Position numbers and translations under genes: made by a program
Shown: positions 1 to 8,797 of the stretch, piece after piece
How positions within the stretch are numbered: position 1 is the stretch's first letter
Layout of the letters: every line of letters starts with the position of its first letter
The notes under the pieces: model-generated
Databases searched by the model: none
What the model was told of the DNA's origin: nothing
The model's input: only the letters and a program-made list of their open reading frames with translations
Origin: Nodularia sp. NIES-3585
Lineage (GTDB): Bacteria; Cyanobacteriota; Cyanobacteriia; Cyanobacteriales; Nostocaceae
Reading direction: 5' to 3'
DNA: 64,000 nt
NCBI RefSeq assembly: GCF_002218065.1
Contig: NZ_BDUB01000001.1
Location: forward strand, 2,445,031 to 2,509,030

Positions 1-184
1 CCGCTGCCACCACAGGACCAAACAGCGCCCCCCGCCCAACTTCATCTATCCCCGCAACCAATGCCGGAAGCTCGGATAAACTTGACTCTAAGGGTAGTGT
101 GTTTGGTGACAACTCCAGCCAAATCTTCTCGTCTGGGAGTGCTGGTAAACAAATATCTGCGGCATTCGGCCTCGCCTTCACCAT
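1..184 (-). CDS. rnhB: Ribonuclease HII, N-terminal part (runs off left edge)
   Basis: RNase HII cleaves the RNA strand of RNA-DNA hybrids and removes misincorporated ribonucleotides. Reading the minus strand from ATG at 184 (or GTG at 187), the frame stays open to the window edge. It ends in GIDEVGRGALFGPVVAA, the family's first catalytic motif, with the metal-binding Asp and Glu in DEVGRG. About 40 residues of low conservation precede this motif, as in other cyanobacterial RNase HII proteins. The start lies only 5-8 bases after the rne stop codon, so the two genes are almost certainly one transcript; the rne-rnhB pair is a known cyanobacterial arrangement. The rest of the gene is outside the window. 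Confidence 0.93.
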   Translation of the reverse strand, partial: MVKARPNAADICLPALPDEKIWLELSPNTLPLESSLSELPALVAGIDEVGRGALFGPVVAA

Positions 185-191
185 CACACCG

Positions 192-2369
192 TTAATTATC
201 CTCAGATGTAGCCGAATCTGAATCCAGAGCAGAAGAACGGCGACGGCGGCGACGGTTACCCACAGAAGTTTTGCTGACTAAATCTTCCTCAGCCTTGTCT
301 TCCGAACTTGGGGCTGCATCGGGATTTTTTACACGTTCAACTACGCTCAGGGGTTTCTCTTCTGGCTCCACTTCGGATGTATCCACTTCATTACTTACTG
401 TTTTCACAGCAGTTGAATTTGAAGTCGATTCACTGACTTTAGTTCTCAAAGCATCAGGGCCAATAACATTAATAATTACAGACTTAGAATTTTTAACCTC
501 CTGATCTAACTTCACCAAAGGAGAAACCCCCATCAAAGCAAACACATCTTGCTCTTCCAAGGTCATTTCTACACTTCTAATTTCTGGCGGTTCCACCACA
601 GGCTTCACAGGCTCCACCTTCGTCACCTTAGCCCGTTCAGACCTTTCATGCCAACCTGACTTCCCTATATGAGGAGAAGGAATTTCTGAAGTCGAATCTC
701 CCAAATCTGGGACTGAGCGTAGCCGAAGTTCAGCGTTGGACTGAGCGCTCACACCGAAGTCTTCAGCATCCGCATCCAAATCTAGCTCATGGTCAAAACC
801 GACAGTTCGCGGAGTCACCGGACTTATGTCTACGCTACGCAAGCTATCATCTTTTGCTGGGCTGCCATTTATCCCAGAGCGATTCCGACTAATGCGTGTA
901 CGGCGAGTTTTGTCGGTTGGTTCTTGATAGCTGGGATGATTAATTAAATCCAAAGGCCTCATATCAGCGACAGCATCGAAAACTTCTCCGAATGTATCAG
1001 CACTTTCCCGTGGTTCAGGAATGCGATTTGTGGGCAGACGTGGTTCCTTCTGAGGCAAAGATACTTTAGACTGAGAGTAGCTGAAATCAGAACGATCCGG
1101 TAATTCTGCCGTTATGGGCAATCGTGGTTCTGTGTCTCCAGGCAAACGCACAATATGTCCCACACCACCACAAGTTGGGCAAGTATTACCAAACAATTCG
1201 TAAATATTTTGACCTTGGCGCTTACGAGTCAGTTCGACCAAACCCAATTCTGTTAATTGGGCAATCTGAGGACGAGCCTTATCTGCCTTCAGTGCCTTAT
1301 TAAAGTGTTCTAAAACTTGTAACTGGTCACGCCGCGATTCCATGTCAATGAAATCAACCACAATTACACCTGCAATATTTCGCAGACGTAACTGACGAGC
1401 AATTTCTGTTGCGGCTTCGCAGTTTGTCCATAAGACTGTTTCCCTGGCTGTGGCGGAACGGGTGAAGGAACCAGAGTTCACATCCACAACTGTTAACGCC
1501 TCTGTTGGCTCAATGATAATATAACCCCCAGAAGGCAAATCTACCCTCGGTTTCAGAGCTTCTTTAATTGCTGCACTGATGCGGAAATACTCTAAAATTG
1601 GAGAGCGATCGCGGTGATGGTCAATTAAAACCCCCTGTGGTGTTTGACCGCCACTCCAGTTCTGCAAATACTGCTTAACTCGTTTCAAACCTGTGCTGGA
1701 ATCCACCACAATCCGATTCACATCAGCACCGTACATATCCCGCAAAACACGCTGGATGAAGTCATCATCCCGATTCAGCAGGGCTGGCGCACGGGTAGAA
1801 TGTGCCTCTTGCTGAATGGCATCCCATTGCTTTTGCAGCACTTCCAAATCTTCAATAATCGCTTCCTCTGGTTTGCCTTCCGCCTCAGTCCGCACCAACA
1901 AACCCATACCCGCGGGCTTAATCAAAATCGCTAAGGCGCGTAAACGGTTGCGCTCACTTTCACTTTTAATTCGTCGGGATAAATTTACACCTCTACCATA
2001 AGGCATCAGCACTACATAGCGTCCAGGTGAAGTGATATTACCCGTCAGCCTTGGCCCCTTTGAACCAGTTGGCTCCTTCATCACCTGTACCAACACCTTT
2101 TGCTGTGGTGCTAATAGTTCAGTAATTGCTGCTGCTGTGCGCTTCAGCTTCAATGGTCCCAAATCAGTTACATGAATAAAGCCGTTGCGCTCTGGGTCAC
2201 CAATATTCACAAAAGCCGCATCTATTCCAGGTAAGACATTTTCCACTACACCCAAATAGACATCTCCAATTTGGTGATGACCAGTAGCAACAACCAGTTC
2301 TTGTATTTGATCTTCAGAAAAGACGGCAGCAATTTGATGCTGTTCTGCGATGATAATTTGCTTTGGCAT
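192..2369 (-). CDS. rne: Ribonuclease E/G family endoribonuclease
   Basis: This single-strand-specific endoribonuclease initiates mRNA decay and processes stable RNA. The 725 residues hold an S1 RNA-binding domain (about 35-120), the RNase E/G catalytic core with metal-binding D296 (VVDVNSG) and D339 (VVDFIDM), and a zinc-link CPTC (C397, C400). A long low-complexity C-terminal tail follows, ending in a six-arginine block (RRRRRRSSA, from about residue 706). In Anabaena RNase E that terminal arginine-rich nonapeptide recruits polynucleotide phosphorylase. The E. coli-type degradosome scaffold is absent, as expected in cyanobacteria. It is followed directly by rnhB. The 0.8 kb upstream has no other gene and could be a long regulated leader, as rne leaders often are. 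The tail coding sequence has absorbed short dispersed repeats (around 710-760). Confidence 0.97.
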   Translation of the reverse strand: MPKQIIIAEQHQIAAVFSEDQIQELVVATGHHQIGDVYLGVVENVLPGIDAAFVNIGDPERNGFIHVTDLGPLKLKRTAAAITELLAPQQKVLVQVMKEPTGSKGPRLTGNITSPGRYVVLMPYGRGVNLSRRIKSESERNRLRALAILIKPAGMGLLVRTEAEGKPEEAIIEDLEVLQKQWDAIQQEAHSTRAPALLNRDDDFIQRVLRDMYGADVNRIVVDSSTGLKRVKQYLQNWSGGQTPQGVLIDHHRDRSPILEYFRISAAIKEALKPRVDLPSGGYIIIEPTEALTVVDVNSGSFTRSATARETVLWTNCEAATEIARQLRLRNIAGVIVVDFIDMESRRDQLQVLEHFNKALKADKARPQIAQLTELGLVELTRKRQGQNIYELFGNTCPTCGGVGHIVRLPGDTEPRLPITAELPDRSDFSYSQSKVSLPQKEPRLPTNRIPEPRESADTFGEVFDAVADMRPLDLINHPSYQEPTDKTRRTRISRNRSGINGSPAKDDSLRSVDISPVTPRTVGFDHELDLDADAEDFGVSAQSNAELRLRSVPDLGDSTSEIPSPHIGKSGWHERSERAKVTKVEPVKPVVEPPEIRSVEMTLEEQDVFALMGVSPLVKLDQEVKNSKSVIINVIGPDALRTKVSESTSNSTAVKTVSNEVDTSEVEPEEKPLSVVERVKNPDAAPSSEDKAEEDLVSKTSVGNRRRRRRSSALDSDSATSEDN
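710..760. repeat. Dispersed repeat copies inside rne coding sequence
   Basis: Two imperfect copies of a unit beginning GGACTGAGCG and ending CCGAAGT lie at 710-729 and 738-760. Units of this kind (ACTGAGCGTAGCCGAAGT) are common intergenic repeats in Nostocales. Here they are read in frame within the variable, disordered tail of RNase E, outside the catalytic core. Confidence 0.6.
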
Positions 2370-2483
2370 TCAATTTCCTCAAATTTTGGCAGCACCAAAG
2401 AGAATCTATGGAGGTTTGTTATGCCTTTCGCCCCCGCAGTTCCCCAAAAGGCGCTGCTGATCATAAAAATTTTGACCTTACCA

Positions 2484-2530
2484 ATTTTAGATTTTAGATT
2501 TTAGATTTTAGATTTTAGATTTTAGATTTT
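2484..2530. repeat. Heptanucleotide tandem repeat (ATTTTAG, six copies plus a partial)
   Basis: Six exact copies of ATTTTAG run head to tail from 2484 to 2525, followed by a partial copy. Heptanucleotide arrays of this sort are the short tandemly repeated repetitive (STRR) sequences of filamentous cyanobacteria. It sits about 115 bp upstream of the rne start codon. Confidence 0.85.
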
Positions 2531-3122
2531 TCTATCTAAAAATTTATGCCCCGTCGATTCTTGGCGGAATAAGTCTCAAATCCCCAGGCTGTATACCTTT
2601 GTGGTTACAGTCAACCTAAAATACTCGCTACGCTGTGTACGCTACGAAAATCGCAAATCTAAAATCCAAAATTGTTTGACTTCTTTGCTCAAAATTAAAG
2701 AGCTATTGACTAAAAACTTGCGTTTACACGCCGTGATTATTCCCAAACGCCTGCATATTGTTTAAGCAAATCAATCAACCGTCCTTGGTTGATTTTTGAT
2801 GCGACACCATTACCACCTAGTGATTAGGCATTTAGCAGTTGTTTAAAAAGCATAGAGGAAGAATTGCTGACGAGCCTGTTTTTAAGTTACTAGTTCACAA
2901 ATTAGCTGTGGAGAGAGTGGGTTCTTTAATCTGCCTCGCCTTGTCTGGGATACAATCTCTAGAATTCACAATCTCATATACTTCGCCTTGACTCCGGTTG
3001 TGATCACCGGGAGTGAACTAGTCCATTTAATGCCGCATCAGAAAAATTTCTTAATCTAATTCTAACGCAGCTGAGGAAATCAACTTCCCTATTGCTTTTG
3101 TCAGGACAACTACTAGCAAATT

Positions 3123-3158
3123 GCCCGATGGCTCTGAGCGCAGCTATACCCATCGGGC
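3123..3158. repeat. Inverted repeat downstream of the radical SAM gene
   Basis: GCCCGATGG at 3123-3131 pairs with CCATCGGGC at 3150-3158. It follows the stop codon of the minus-strand gene ending at 3185 and could act as a transcript end, but it has no T-run. The loop and flanks (GAGCGCAGCTATACCC, CGCGCTTCGCTATC) match words of a dispersed repeat also seen at 13584 and 17375, so a mobile-repeat origin is at least as likely. Confidence 0.5.
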
Positions 3159-3184
3159 TGTACGCCGCGCTTCGCTATCAGGGA

Positions 3185-5770
3185 TTATACCCCTAAAACT
3201 AGCTGATTGCGGTGAATGTGCAGGAGTTGAAATTCTCCACCTGCCACCATCTCCAGCATAAACAGGATTTGTTCAGGACGCAATATCACACCATCAGGGC
3301 GACAACTACCTAGATAACGCAACACAGCTGTAGAATCTGCAACATTGGTGTCACTTTTGACTAATTCCAGTTCAAACAAGCGCGAGCGCAGATTTATTAA
3401 AGTCTGCTTGCCTGATTTAGTTGTTTTTTCCCAGAGAGCTTCATCTTTAGCTTTAATTGCATCAATCCAGTCTTGCCATTGTGCATAATTTACCGCTCTG
3501 GGTGTTGCTACCGTAATTAAATAATCTGCCGCCTCCATGACTTGGTTAGCTGCTGGGTCTTTTAAATCTATATTACCAACATCATATATAGGGATGTCTG
3601 GGGGTAATTCTTTAACTAGTTGTTGGCGGAAAGTCTCAACTTCCACAGTCTGGGTTAACTCAAAATCCACAATTTCCCCACTGCTGGTTGCTCCTAGAGA
3701 CAAGGCGCTAGCGATCGCAATTCGTGGACCCGGATGAAATCCGCCAGTAAAAGCAATTGGTAAGCCAGCTCTGCGGATGACTCGATCAAACAGACGCATT
3801 AAATCCAAATGACTCACCAAAGCCATCGACCCTTGCTTACCAAACCAAACCCGCAGTCTTTGGGTTTTAGTGGTATTGGGGACAAAATTACCAGCAAAAT
3901 CTGGTATGGCTGGCGGCGGAATCACAATATTATGGCCAAAATCAGTGCCGCAGACACCGCAGTGTGAGCAACCTTCAAAAGAGCAATCAGGGACTATTGC
4001 GGCTTCTAAAGCTCGTTGTAAGTCTGACTGAAGCCATTTTTTATCGATGCCGGTGTCAATGTGGTCCCAAGGCAAAGGTTGATTTAAAAAATCTCCCCTG
4101 CTTCCTGTTCCTTGCTCCCCTGCTTCTTCGATCAAGCGGTATTTCCCATCTAAACCAGCTTCGGCTATGGCTGACTCCCAAGCACCAAAAGCTGCATCTA
4201 AATTTTCATACCAGGAATCCATCCCCGCACCCAATTCCCAGGCGCGACGGACGACTTTCCCTAAAGTGCGATCGCCTCTCCCCACAAAGTCTTCCATGGC
4301 CGAAATGCGGACATCGGTAAAATTCACCTTCACACCCCTAATGCGGCGGAATTCTTGTCTGAGCAGGTTCTGTTTCCGTTTGAACTCTGTCGTAGACACT
4401 GAATGCCACTGAAAAGGGGTATGGGGCTTGGGTGTGAAGTTAGAAATCGTCAAGTTAAAGTTTAAAGGTTTTCTACCTCTACCCCGACACTCTTGTTGTA
4501 GCCAACTAACTGTTTCGGCAATGCCCACAACATCAGTATCAGTTTCACCCGGCAAGCCAATCATGAAATATAACTTGATTTTATCCCAACCTTGTTCCCA
4601 GGCAGTTTTTACACCTCTTAGTAATTCTTCATTAGTTAAACCTTTATTTACAATGTCCCGCATTCTTTGGGTGCCGGCTTCCGGTGCAAAAGTCAATCCA
4701 CCTTGCCGTGTACCACCGAGAATATTGGCAATATTTTCATCAAATCTATCCACCCGTTGACTGGGAAGAGTCAGGGAAATATTTTCGTCTTTTAACCGAT
4801 TTTTGATTTCCATCCCTACAGCAGGTAAGGACAAATAATCAGAACAACTCAGGGATAACAGGGAAAACTCGTTGTAACCAGTTGCCCGCATCCCAGCTTC
4901 AATGGCTGTTACCACTTGATCTGGTTCCACATCCCTAGCTGGACGAGTCAGCATTCCTGGTTGACAAAAGCGACAACCACGAGTACAACCCCGGCGAATT
5001 TCCAGTGTCAGGCGGTCATGGACTGTTTCCACATAAGGCACTAACCCAATAGAATAAGCGGGAATTGGGGTTGCTACTCGGCGCAGAATCCGTTTTGGCA
5101 CATCTGGGCGGGAAGGATAAACTGAGCCATCGGTGTCCATATCGTAAAACTGAGGAACATATACTCCTGGTATCTGTGCCAAATCCAGAAGCAAATTTTC
5201 CCTGTTCAGTTTGACTCGTTTGCCTTCTGACAAGACTAGACCAATTTCTGGCAGTAATTCTTCCCCATCTCCGAGGGCGAAAAAGTCAAAGAAATCGGCG
5301 TATGGTTCAGGGTTTGATGTTGCTGTTTGTCCCCCAGCAAAAATTAATGGGTAGTCTCTCATGGCTCTTTCTTGCCATGTGAGAGGAATTCCCGCCAAAT
5401 TCAACATTTCCAGGATATTAGTTGCTCCCAGTTCGTAACTGAGACTAAAACCCAAAATGTCAAATTCTCTGAGCGATCGCTGGGATTCTACGGCAAACAA
5501 CGGTGTATTAGTAGCCCGGAGTTTAGCCGCCAGATCAGCACCTGGTAGATAAGAGCGATCGCATAATTGCTGAGGCTGGGCATTCAAAATGTTATAGAGA
5601 ATGATATGCCCCAAGTTGGACGATCCGACTTCATATACTTCTGGGTAGGTTAAGGCCCAACGTATTGTTGCCGTATCCCAAGGTTTATGTACTGCCAGGT
5701 GTTCGTTACCCAAGTAACGTGCTGGCTTTAAGATATCCGATGTGATTAATTTTTCAACTGCAACAGCCAC
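3185..5770 (-). CDS. B12-binding-type radical SAM protein fused to DUF2344
   Basis: This is a full-length (861 aa) member of the TIGR03960 radical SAM family with a C-terminal TIGR03936/DUF2344 domain. An N-terminal Rossmann-like (B12-binding type) part covers about 30-200. The cluster-binding motif is RGCTRGCRFC with C262, C266 and C269. A cysteine-rich linker (CSFEGCSHCGVCG, about 600) may bind a second cluster or metal, and DUF2344 begins near 634 (VSHLDLMR, FTGGFHPGPR). The reaction is not known. In many bacteria the gene lies beside an RNase E/G gene, as here, where it sits on the same strand upstream of rne; this suggests an RNA- or ribosome-related role, which is inference. The ATG start at 5770 gives the usual family N-terminus. 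Confidence 0.9.
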   Translation of the reverse strand: MAVAVEKLITSDILKPARYLGNEHLAVHKPWDTATIRWALTYPEVYEVGSSNLGHIILYNILNAQPQQLCDRSYLPGADLAAKLRATNTPLFAVESQRSLREFDILGFSLSYELGATNILEMLNLAGIPLTWQERAMRDYPLIFAGGQTATSNPEPYADFFDFFALGDGEELLPEIGLVLSEGKRVKLNRENLLLDLAQIPGVYVPQFYDMDTDGSVYPSRPDVPKRILRRVATPIPAYSIGLVPYVETVHDRLTLEIRRGCTRGCRFCQPGMLTRPARDVEPDQVVTAIEAGMRATGYNEFSLLSLSCSDYLSLPAVGMEIKNRLKDENISLTLPSQRVDRFDENIANILGGTRQGGLTFAPEAGTQRMRDIVNKGLTNEELLRGVKTAWEQGWDKIKLYFMIGLPGETDTDVVGIAETVSWLQQECRGRGRKPLNFNLTISNFTPKPHTPFQWHSVSTTEFKRKQNLLRQEFRRIRGVKVNFTDVRISAMEDFVGRGDRTLGKVVRRAWELGAGMDSWYENLDAAFGAWESAIAEAGLDGKYRLIEEAGEQGTGSRGDFLNQPLPWDHIDTGIDKKWLQSDLQRALEAAIVPDCSFEGCSHCGVCGTDFGHNIVIPPPAIPDFAGNFVPNTTKTQRLRVWFGKQGSMALVSHLDLMRLFDRVIRRAGLPIAFTGGFHPGPRIAIASALSLGATSSGEIVDFELTQTVEVETFRQQLVKELPPDIPIYDVGNIDLKDPAANQVMEAADYLITVATPRAVNYAQWQDWIDAIKAKDEALWEKTTKSGKQTLINLRSRLFELELVKSDTNVADSTAVLRYLGSCRPDGVILRPEQILFMLEMVAGGEFQLLHIHRNQLVLGV

Positions 5771-6429
5771 TATGCTATCTTCTAGCTACCTTAATTACAG
5801 CTTATCAAATCTAACTTAGCATTGATTTAGGCTTTTCAGTAGAGTTTATCGCTGCAACTTACAACTCTTTTACACAAATTTACTTTTCGACTGTTAATAC
5901 ACATTATGTGCTAAAGGAGAAATTGAATTTGTAGACACTTCAGGACTATTTGCATATTGACATCACAATCTAATTAGAGTTATTGAATCTTCAAGCCTAG
6001 ATTTTTTTGAACATAAACTGTTATTTCTGATTTTGATCACACTTTTCCGGTGTCTTTGCTAAATCTTTATGACTTACATGGGTCTGTTTAAAGATTGTCA
6101 TAAATACAGGGTAAAATGTATTCATATATACTTTTTTTCTACCCCAGTTCCAAAACAATCTACATAGACAGTCATAGAGCCGAGACATTAACTGTAACTT
6201 TGCAGACAAACCTTACTTAGTCGATAATTCAACTAATTTAGGCAAGTCACAGGTGTAGATTTCCAGACTTTATGTTTATGCTGGCTAGGGTTGCATCTCA
6301 GAGTTAACGACAAATTATTTATCCAAGTCTCTAGTGATATGAATCACACAAGCCAGGGAATTTAGATCACATTTTATACCAACGTTTATCTTGGATAATT
6401 ATTATCACATATAATCGGTTTATTAATCT
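5771..6429. other. Intergenic region with a Crp-type operator
   Basis: AT-rich DNA between the radical SAM gene (minus) and the small gene at 6430 (plus). I see no credible gene in it. It holds a Crp-like palindrome at 6333-6348 and a TATAAT hexamer at 6410-6415, but the latter lies only 14 bases before the ATG and has no good -35 partner. Confidence 0.5.
6333..6348. promoter_or_regulatory. Candidate cAMP-receptor-type operator
   Basis: AGTGA-TATGAA-TCACA matches the Crp consensus TGTGA-N6-TCACA at nine of ten half-site positions. It is centred about 90 bp upstream of the small gene at 6430, a plausible activator distance. Cyanobacterial cAMP receptors (SYCRP1, AnCrpA) use this consensus, and the window also encodes an adenylate cyclase (58368). 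Binding is inferred from sequence only. Confidence 0.45.
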
Positions 6430-6630
6430 ATGAGAACTAAGCACGTTATTCGTCAATTGGTAGAAAAAGCCCTTGACATTAAAAAATTGACCCCCGAAAT
6501 CGAAAATGAAATCAATTCGGAACTGACTCAATTGGGTCACATTTCTGATGTTGATTATGAAGCTTTAGAGTTATTAATGGCAGAAATGGATGCTGGTCGA
6601 ATTAAGTTAGTACCTAGTTGGGGATATTAA
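6430..6630 (+). CDS. Small conserved cyanobacterial protein, 66 aa
   Basis: The product is short and largely helical, with a pattern seen in many small cyanobacterial proteins: a basic N-terminus (MRTKHVIRQLVEKAL), then LTPEIENEIN, then a DVDYEALELLMAEMDAG helix and a terminal VPSWGY. I recognise it as a conserved family but know no function. It has no membrane segment, signal peptide or metal site. It stands alone between long intergenic regions. A Crp-type palindrome about 80 bp upstream suggests cAMP control. No strong Shine-Dalgarno sequence is visible before the ATG, which is common in cyanobacteria. Confidence 0.75.
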   Translation: MRTKHVIRQLVEKALDIKKLTPEIENEINSELTQLGHISDVDYEALELLMAEMDAGRIKLVPSWGY

Positions 6631-6841
6631 TCCTGATTTTGTCACTGAAATTTAATTGTGATCACAAACCAGTTTTGACCATAAATAGCAATATTAAGCC
6701 TTAAATATAGATTAACAGCAGTGCTGATGGCAGCCACCATATGATTGCTTGTACATTTGAGTGAAATTTAGTATTTATCTCACCAGTGTGGCGTAAACTG
6801 TGCTAATGAGCATCCACAATTTGCATTAGTAGTAAACCGCC

Positions 6842-7282
6842 ATGCAGCCCGCTAAACGTTTAGAAAAAATTCCTCCCTATTTGTTTGCTGAAATTAACCG
6901 CAAGCGGGATCTACTTGTGGCTGAGGGAGTTGATATCATTAATCTGGCACTGGGCGATCCAGATAAACAGACTCCAGATCATATTCTTCAAGCCATGCAC
7001 GAAGCAGTTGATGATGGTTCCACCCATAACTACCCACCGTATCAGGGGACGACAGAATTTCGGGCGGCGGCGGTTAATTGGATGGAACGCCGATTTGGGG
7101 TGAAAGGGTTAAATCCAGAGACAGAAGTCATCTCTTCCATCGGTTCCAAAGAAGCAATACACAACACCTTCTTAGCTTTCGTCGAACCTGGAGACTATAC
7201 TCTCATCCCAGATCCTGGTTATCCTGTGTATCAGACTGCCACAATTTTCGCGGGTGGTGAGCCTTATAAGAAAATAGGATGA
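6842..7282 (+). pseudogene. dapL: LL-diaminopimelate aminotransferase, 5' part, interrupted by IS
   Basis: DapL is a pyridoxal-phosphate enzyme that converts tetrahydrodipicolinate to LL-diaminopimelate for lysine and peptidoglycan. Codons 1-143 match the N-terminal half of the roughly 390-residue cyanobacterial form, with KRLEKIPPYLFAEINRK, LALGDPD and DPGYPVYQT. The frame then enters a transposable element after K143 (position 7270) and stops after three foreign codons. Family members continue with MPLKAEN at this point, which is exactly where the second fragment (8840) begins. This half lacks the PLP lysine. Many Nostocales carry a second, divergent dapL (about 411 aa), which would explain survival; that is inference. 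Joining 6842-7270 to 8840-9583 gives 390 codons in frame. Confidence 0.9.
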
Positions 7283-7363
7283 AAACCCTTGAGGTTAAGT
7301 TTTGGAGCGTGGCGGAAAAACTTAACTGTCCTTTAGGCAAGGGATGAAAGCCAATTAAGGGCT

Positions 7364-7555
7364 TTAGCCCTCAGTGACATCAAGTTTTCTAGCATATCTT
7401 TCAATAAACTCACTAACACTAATTTTTTCTATTTTAGCTTGCCTAGCTAAAATTTCCCAAGCTGTGTCAGTTAAATTAATACCTCTTCGTTTTTTCATCT
7501 CATCATAAAGAACTGGTATGTTTTTAACTCTCTTTTGTCCTTTTCCTGTTGACAT
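7364..7555 (-). CDS. Small DNA-binding-like protein in the IS left end, 63 aa
   Basis: A basic 63-residue protein oriented away from tnpB, with starts about 60 bp apart. Its C-terminal two thirds (LTDTAWEILARQAKIEKISV followed by SEFIERYAR) has the strand-helix-helix spacing of ribbon-helix-helix or CopG-like regulators. I infer a repressor or accessory role for the element; no function is established. It could share a bidirectional promoter region with tnpB. A minus-strand ATG at 7555 is the only good start. The hairpin GGGCTTTAGCCC at the element's left end overlaps its 3' end (7364) and may serve as its transcript end. Confidence 0.65.
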   Translation of the reverse strand: MSTGKGQKRVKNIPVLYDEMKKRRGINLTDTAWEILARQAKIEKISVSEFIERYARKLDVTEG

Positions 7556-7615
7556 ATTTAGAATATCAGACTAAACTAATTTGAGTTTAACACAGATTCA
7601 GGAGGTGATGAAGTA

Positions 7616-8797
7616 GTGCTGGTGTTAGAGTACAAAGTTAAGTGCAATCAAAGCCGAAAACAAGCTATCAACGAGGCCATCAGGACAACTCAGTTTGTCA
7701 GAAATAAGGCTATTCGCTATTGGATGGATTCGCCAGAAGCGAATGTTAACAGAATTGTATTAAATAACTACTCAACAGCACTACGAAAAGAGTTTAGTTT
7801 TGTAGAAGAATTAAATTCAATGGCTTGTCAGTCTGCTACAGAAAGAGCATGGCAAGCAATTCAGAGATTTTACGACAACTGTAAAAAGAAGGTTGCCGGA
7901 AAGAAGGGGTATCCACGTTTTCAAAAAGATAACCGTTCAGTTGAATATAAAACTTCTGGATGGTCATTACACCCAACAAAAAGACGTATCACTTTTACCG
8001 ATAAAAAAGGTATTGGTGAACTTAAATTGTTAGGTAAATGGGATATTCACACATACCCAATTAAGTTAATTAAACGAGTTAGGATTGTTAAGCGTGCTGA
8101 TGGATTTTATGTTCAATTCTGTGTAGATACAGAAATTAAGCAAGAACTCAGAATTGCTGATGGTGAAATAGGTTTAGACGTAGGCTTGGAGTATTTTTAC
8201 TCTGATTCCAATGGATATCATGAACCAAATCCCCGGTTTCTAAGAAAAGAAGAAAAATCCATCAAACACGCACAACGCCGCATTTATACCAAAGAGAAAG
8301 GTAAGAACCAAAGACGTAAAGCAAAACAAAGATATGCTCGAAAACATTTAAAAGTAAGTAGGCAACGTCATGAACACGCTAAAAGAACAGCGCGTAACGT
8401 ATGCAAAGCTAACGCTTTAGTCGCCTATGAAGATTTAAAGGTTAAGAACATGGTAAAAAATCATTGTCTTGCTAAGTCAATTAATGACGCAGCTTGGTCT
8501 AATTTTAGTCAATGGTTACAATATTTTGCTGTGAAATTTAACAGCATTGTTGTTGCTGTTGCTCCACATTGCACATCACAAAAATGCAGTAATTGTGGTG
8601 CAATTGTGAAAAAATCTCTTTCCACTCGTACCCATAAATGTAGTTGTGGTTGCGAACTTCAAAGAGACATAAATGCAGCAGTAAATATTTTAAATCTTGC
8701 CAAGCAAGCTAGGGGAGGGCATCCCCGAAGTAACGCTACAGGAGTTGGGATCTCTACTCTAGTTGGTGAAAACCTGCTAGAGCAAATTCTGACGTAG
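7616..8797 (+). CDS. tnpB: TnpB RNA-guided endonuclease (IS200/IS605 family)
   Basis: TnpB is the compact RuvC nuclease ancestral to Cas12. It uses an RNA made from the element's right end to cut DNA matching the insertion site. All three RuvC residues are present: D188 (GLDVG), E272 (AYEDLKVKNM) and D351 (QRDINAAVNIL). The zinc ribbon is intact (CSNC at 324-327, CSCGC at 342-346). An N-terminal helix-turn-helix-like region and a basic stretch (about 218-260) precede the catalytic half. The length, 393 aa, is typical. Translation starts at GTG 7616 behind a very strong Shine-Dalgarno (GGAGGTGAT, 7601-7609). The protein looks active. The resident copy is inside dapL, so its guide should match dapL. 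Confidence 0.93.
   Translation: MLVLEYKVKCNQSRKQAINEAIRTTQFVRNKAIRYWMDSPEANVNRIVLNNYSTALRKEFSFVEELNSMACQSATERAWQAIQRFYDNCKKKVAGKKGYPRFQKDNRSVEYKTSGWSLHPTKRRITFTDKKGIGELKLLGKWDIHTYPIKLIKRVRIVKRADGFYVQFCVDTEIKQELRIADGEIGLDVGLEYFYSDSNGYHEPNPRFLRKEEKSIKHAQRRIYTKEKGKNQRRKAKQRYARKHLKVSRQRHEHAKRTARNVCKANALVAYEDLKVKNMVKNHCLAKSINDAAWSNFSQWLQYFAVKFNSIVVAVAPHCTSQKCSNCGAIVKKSLSTRTHKCSCGCELQRDINAAVNILNLAKQARGGHPRSNATGVGISTLVGENLLEQILT

Larger units (their letters stand above)
2370..3184. other. 815-bp intergenic region upstream of rne
   Basis: No convincing gene. It holds a heptamer tandem repeat (2484-2530), a hairpin at 2773-2794 (AATCAACC, loop GTCCTT, GGTTGATT followed by TTT), and a second hairpin at 3123-3158. 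Because rne runs on the minus strand from 2369, the part nearest the gene probably contains its promoter and a leader. Long leaders that autoregulate rne are known in other bacteria; nothing here proves the transcript start. Confidence 0.5.

Noticed and set aside
2370-3184. A tRNA or other small RNA gene in the rne leader region
   Set aside because: No cloverleaf, T-loop GTTCGA-type box or known RNA motif was found by eye; a covariance-model scan would be decisive.
6021-6209. 62-codon minus-strand frame
   Set aside because: No family-like segment, no ribosome site and a composition like the AT-rich non-coding flanks.
6656-6667. TTGTGATCACAA palindrome after the 66-aa gene
   Set aside because: It has the Crp half-sites but no six-base spacer, so it does not fit a Crp operator; it lies downstream of the gene.
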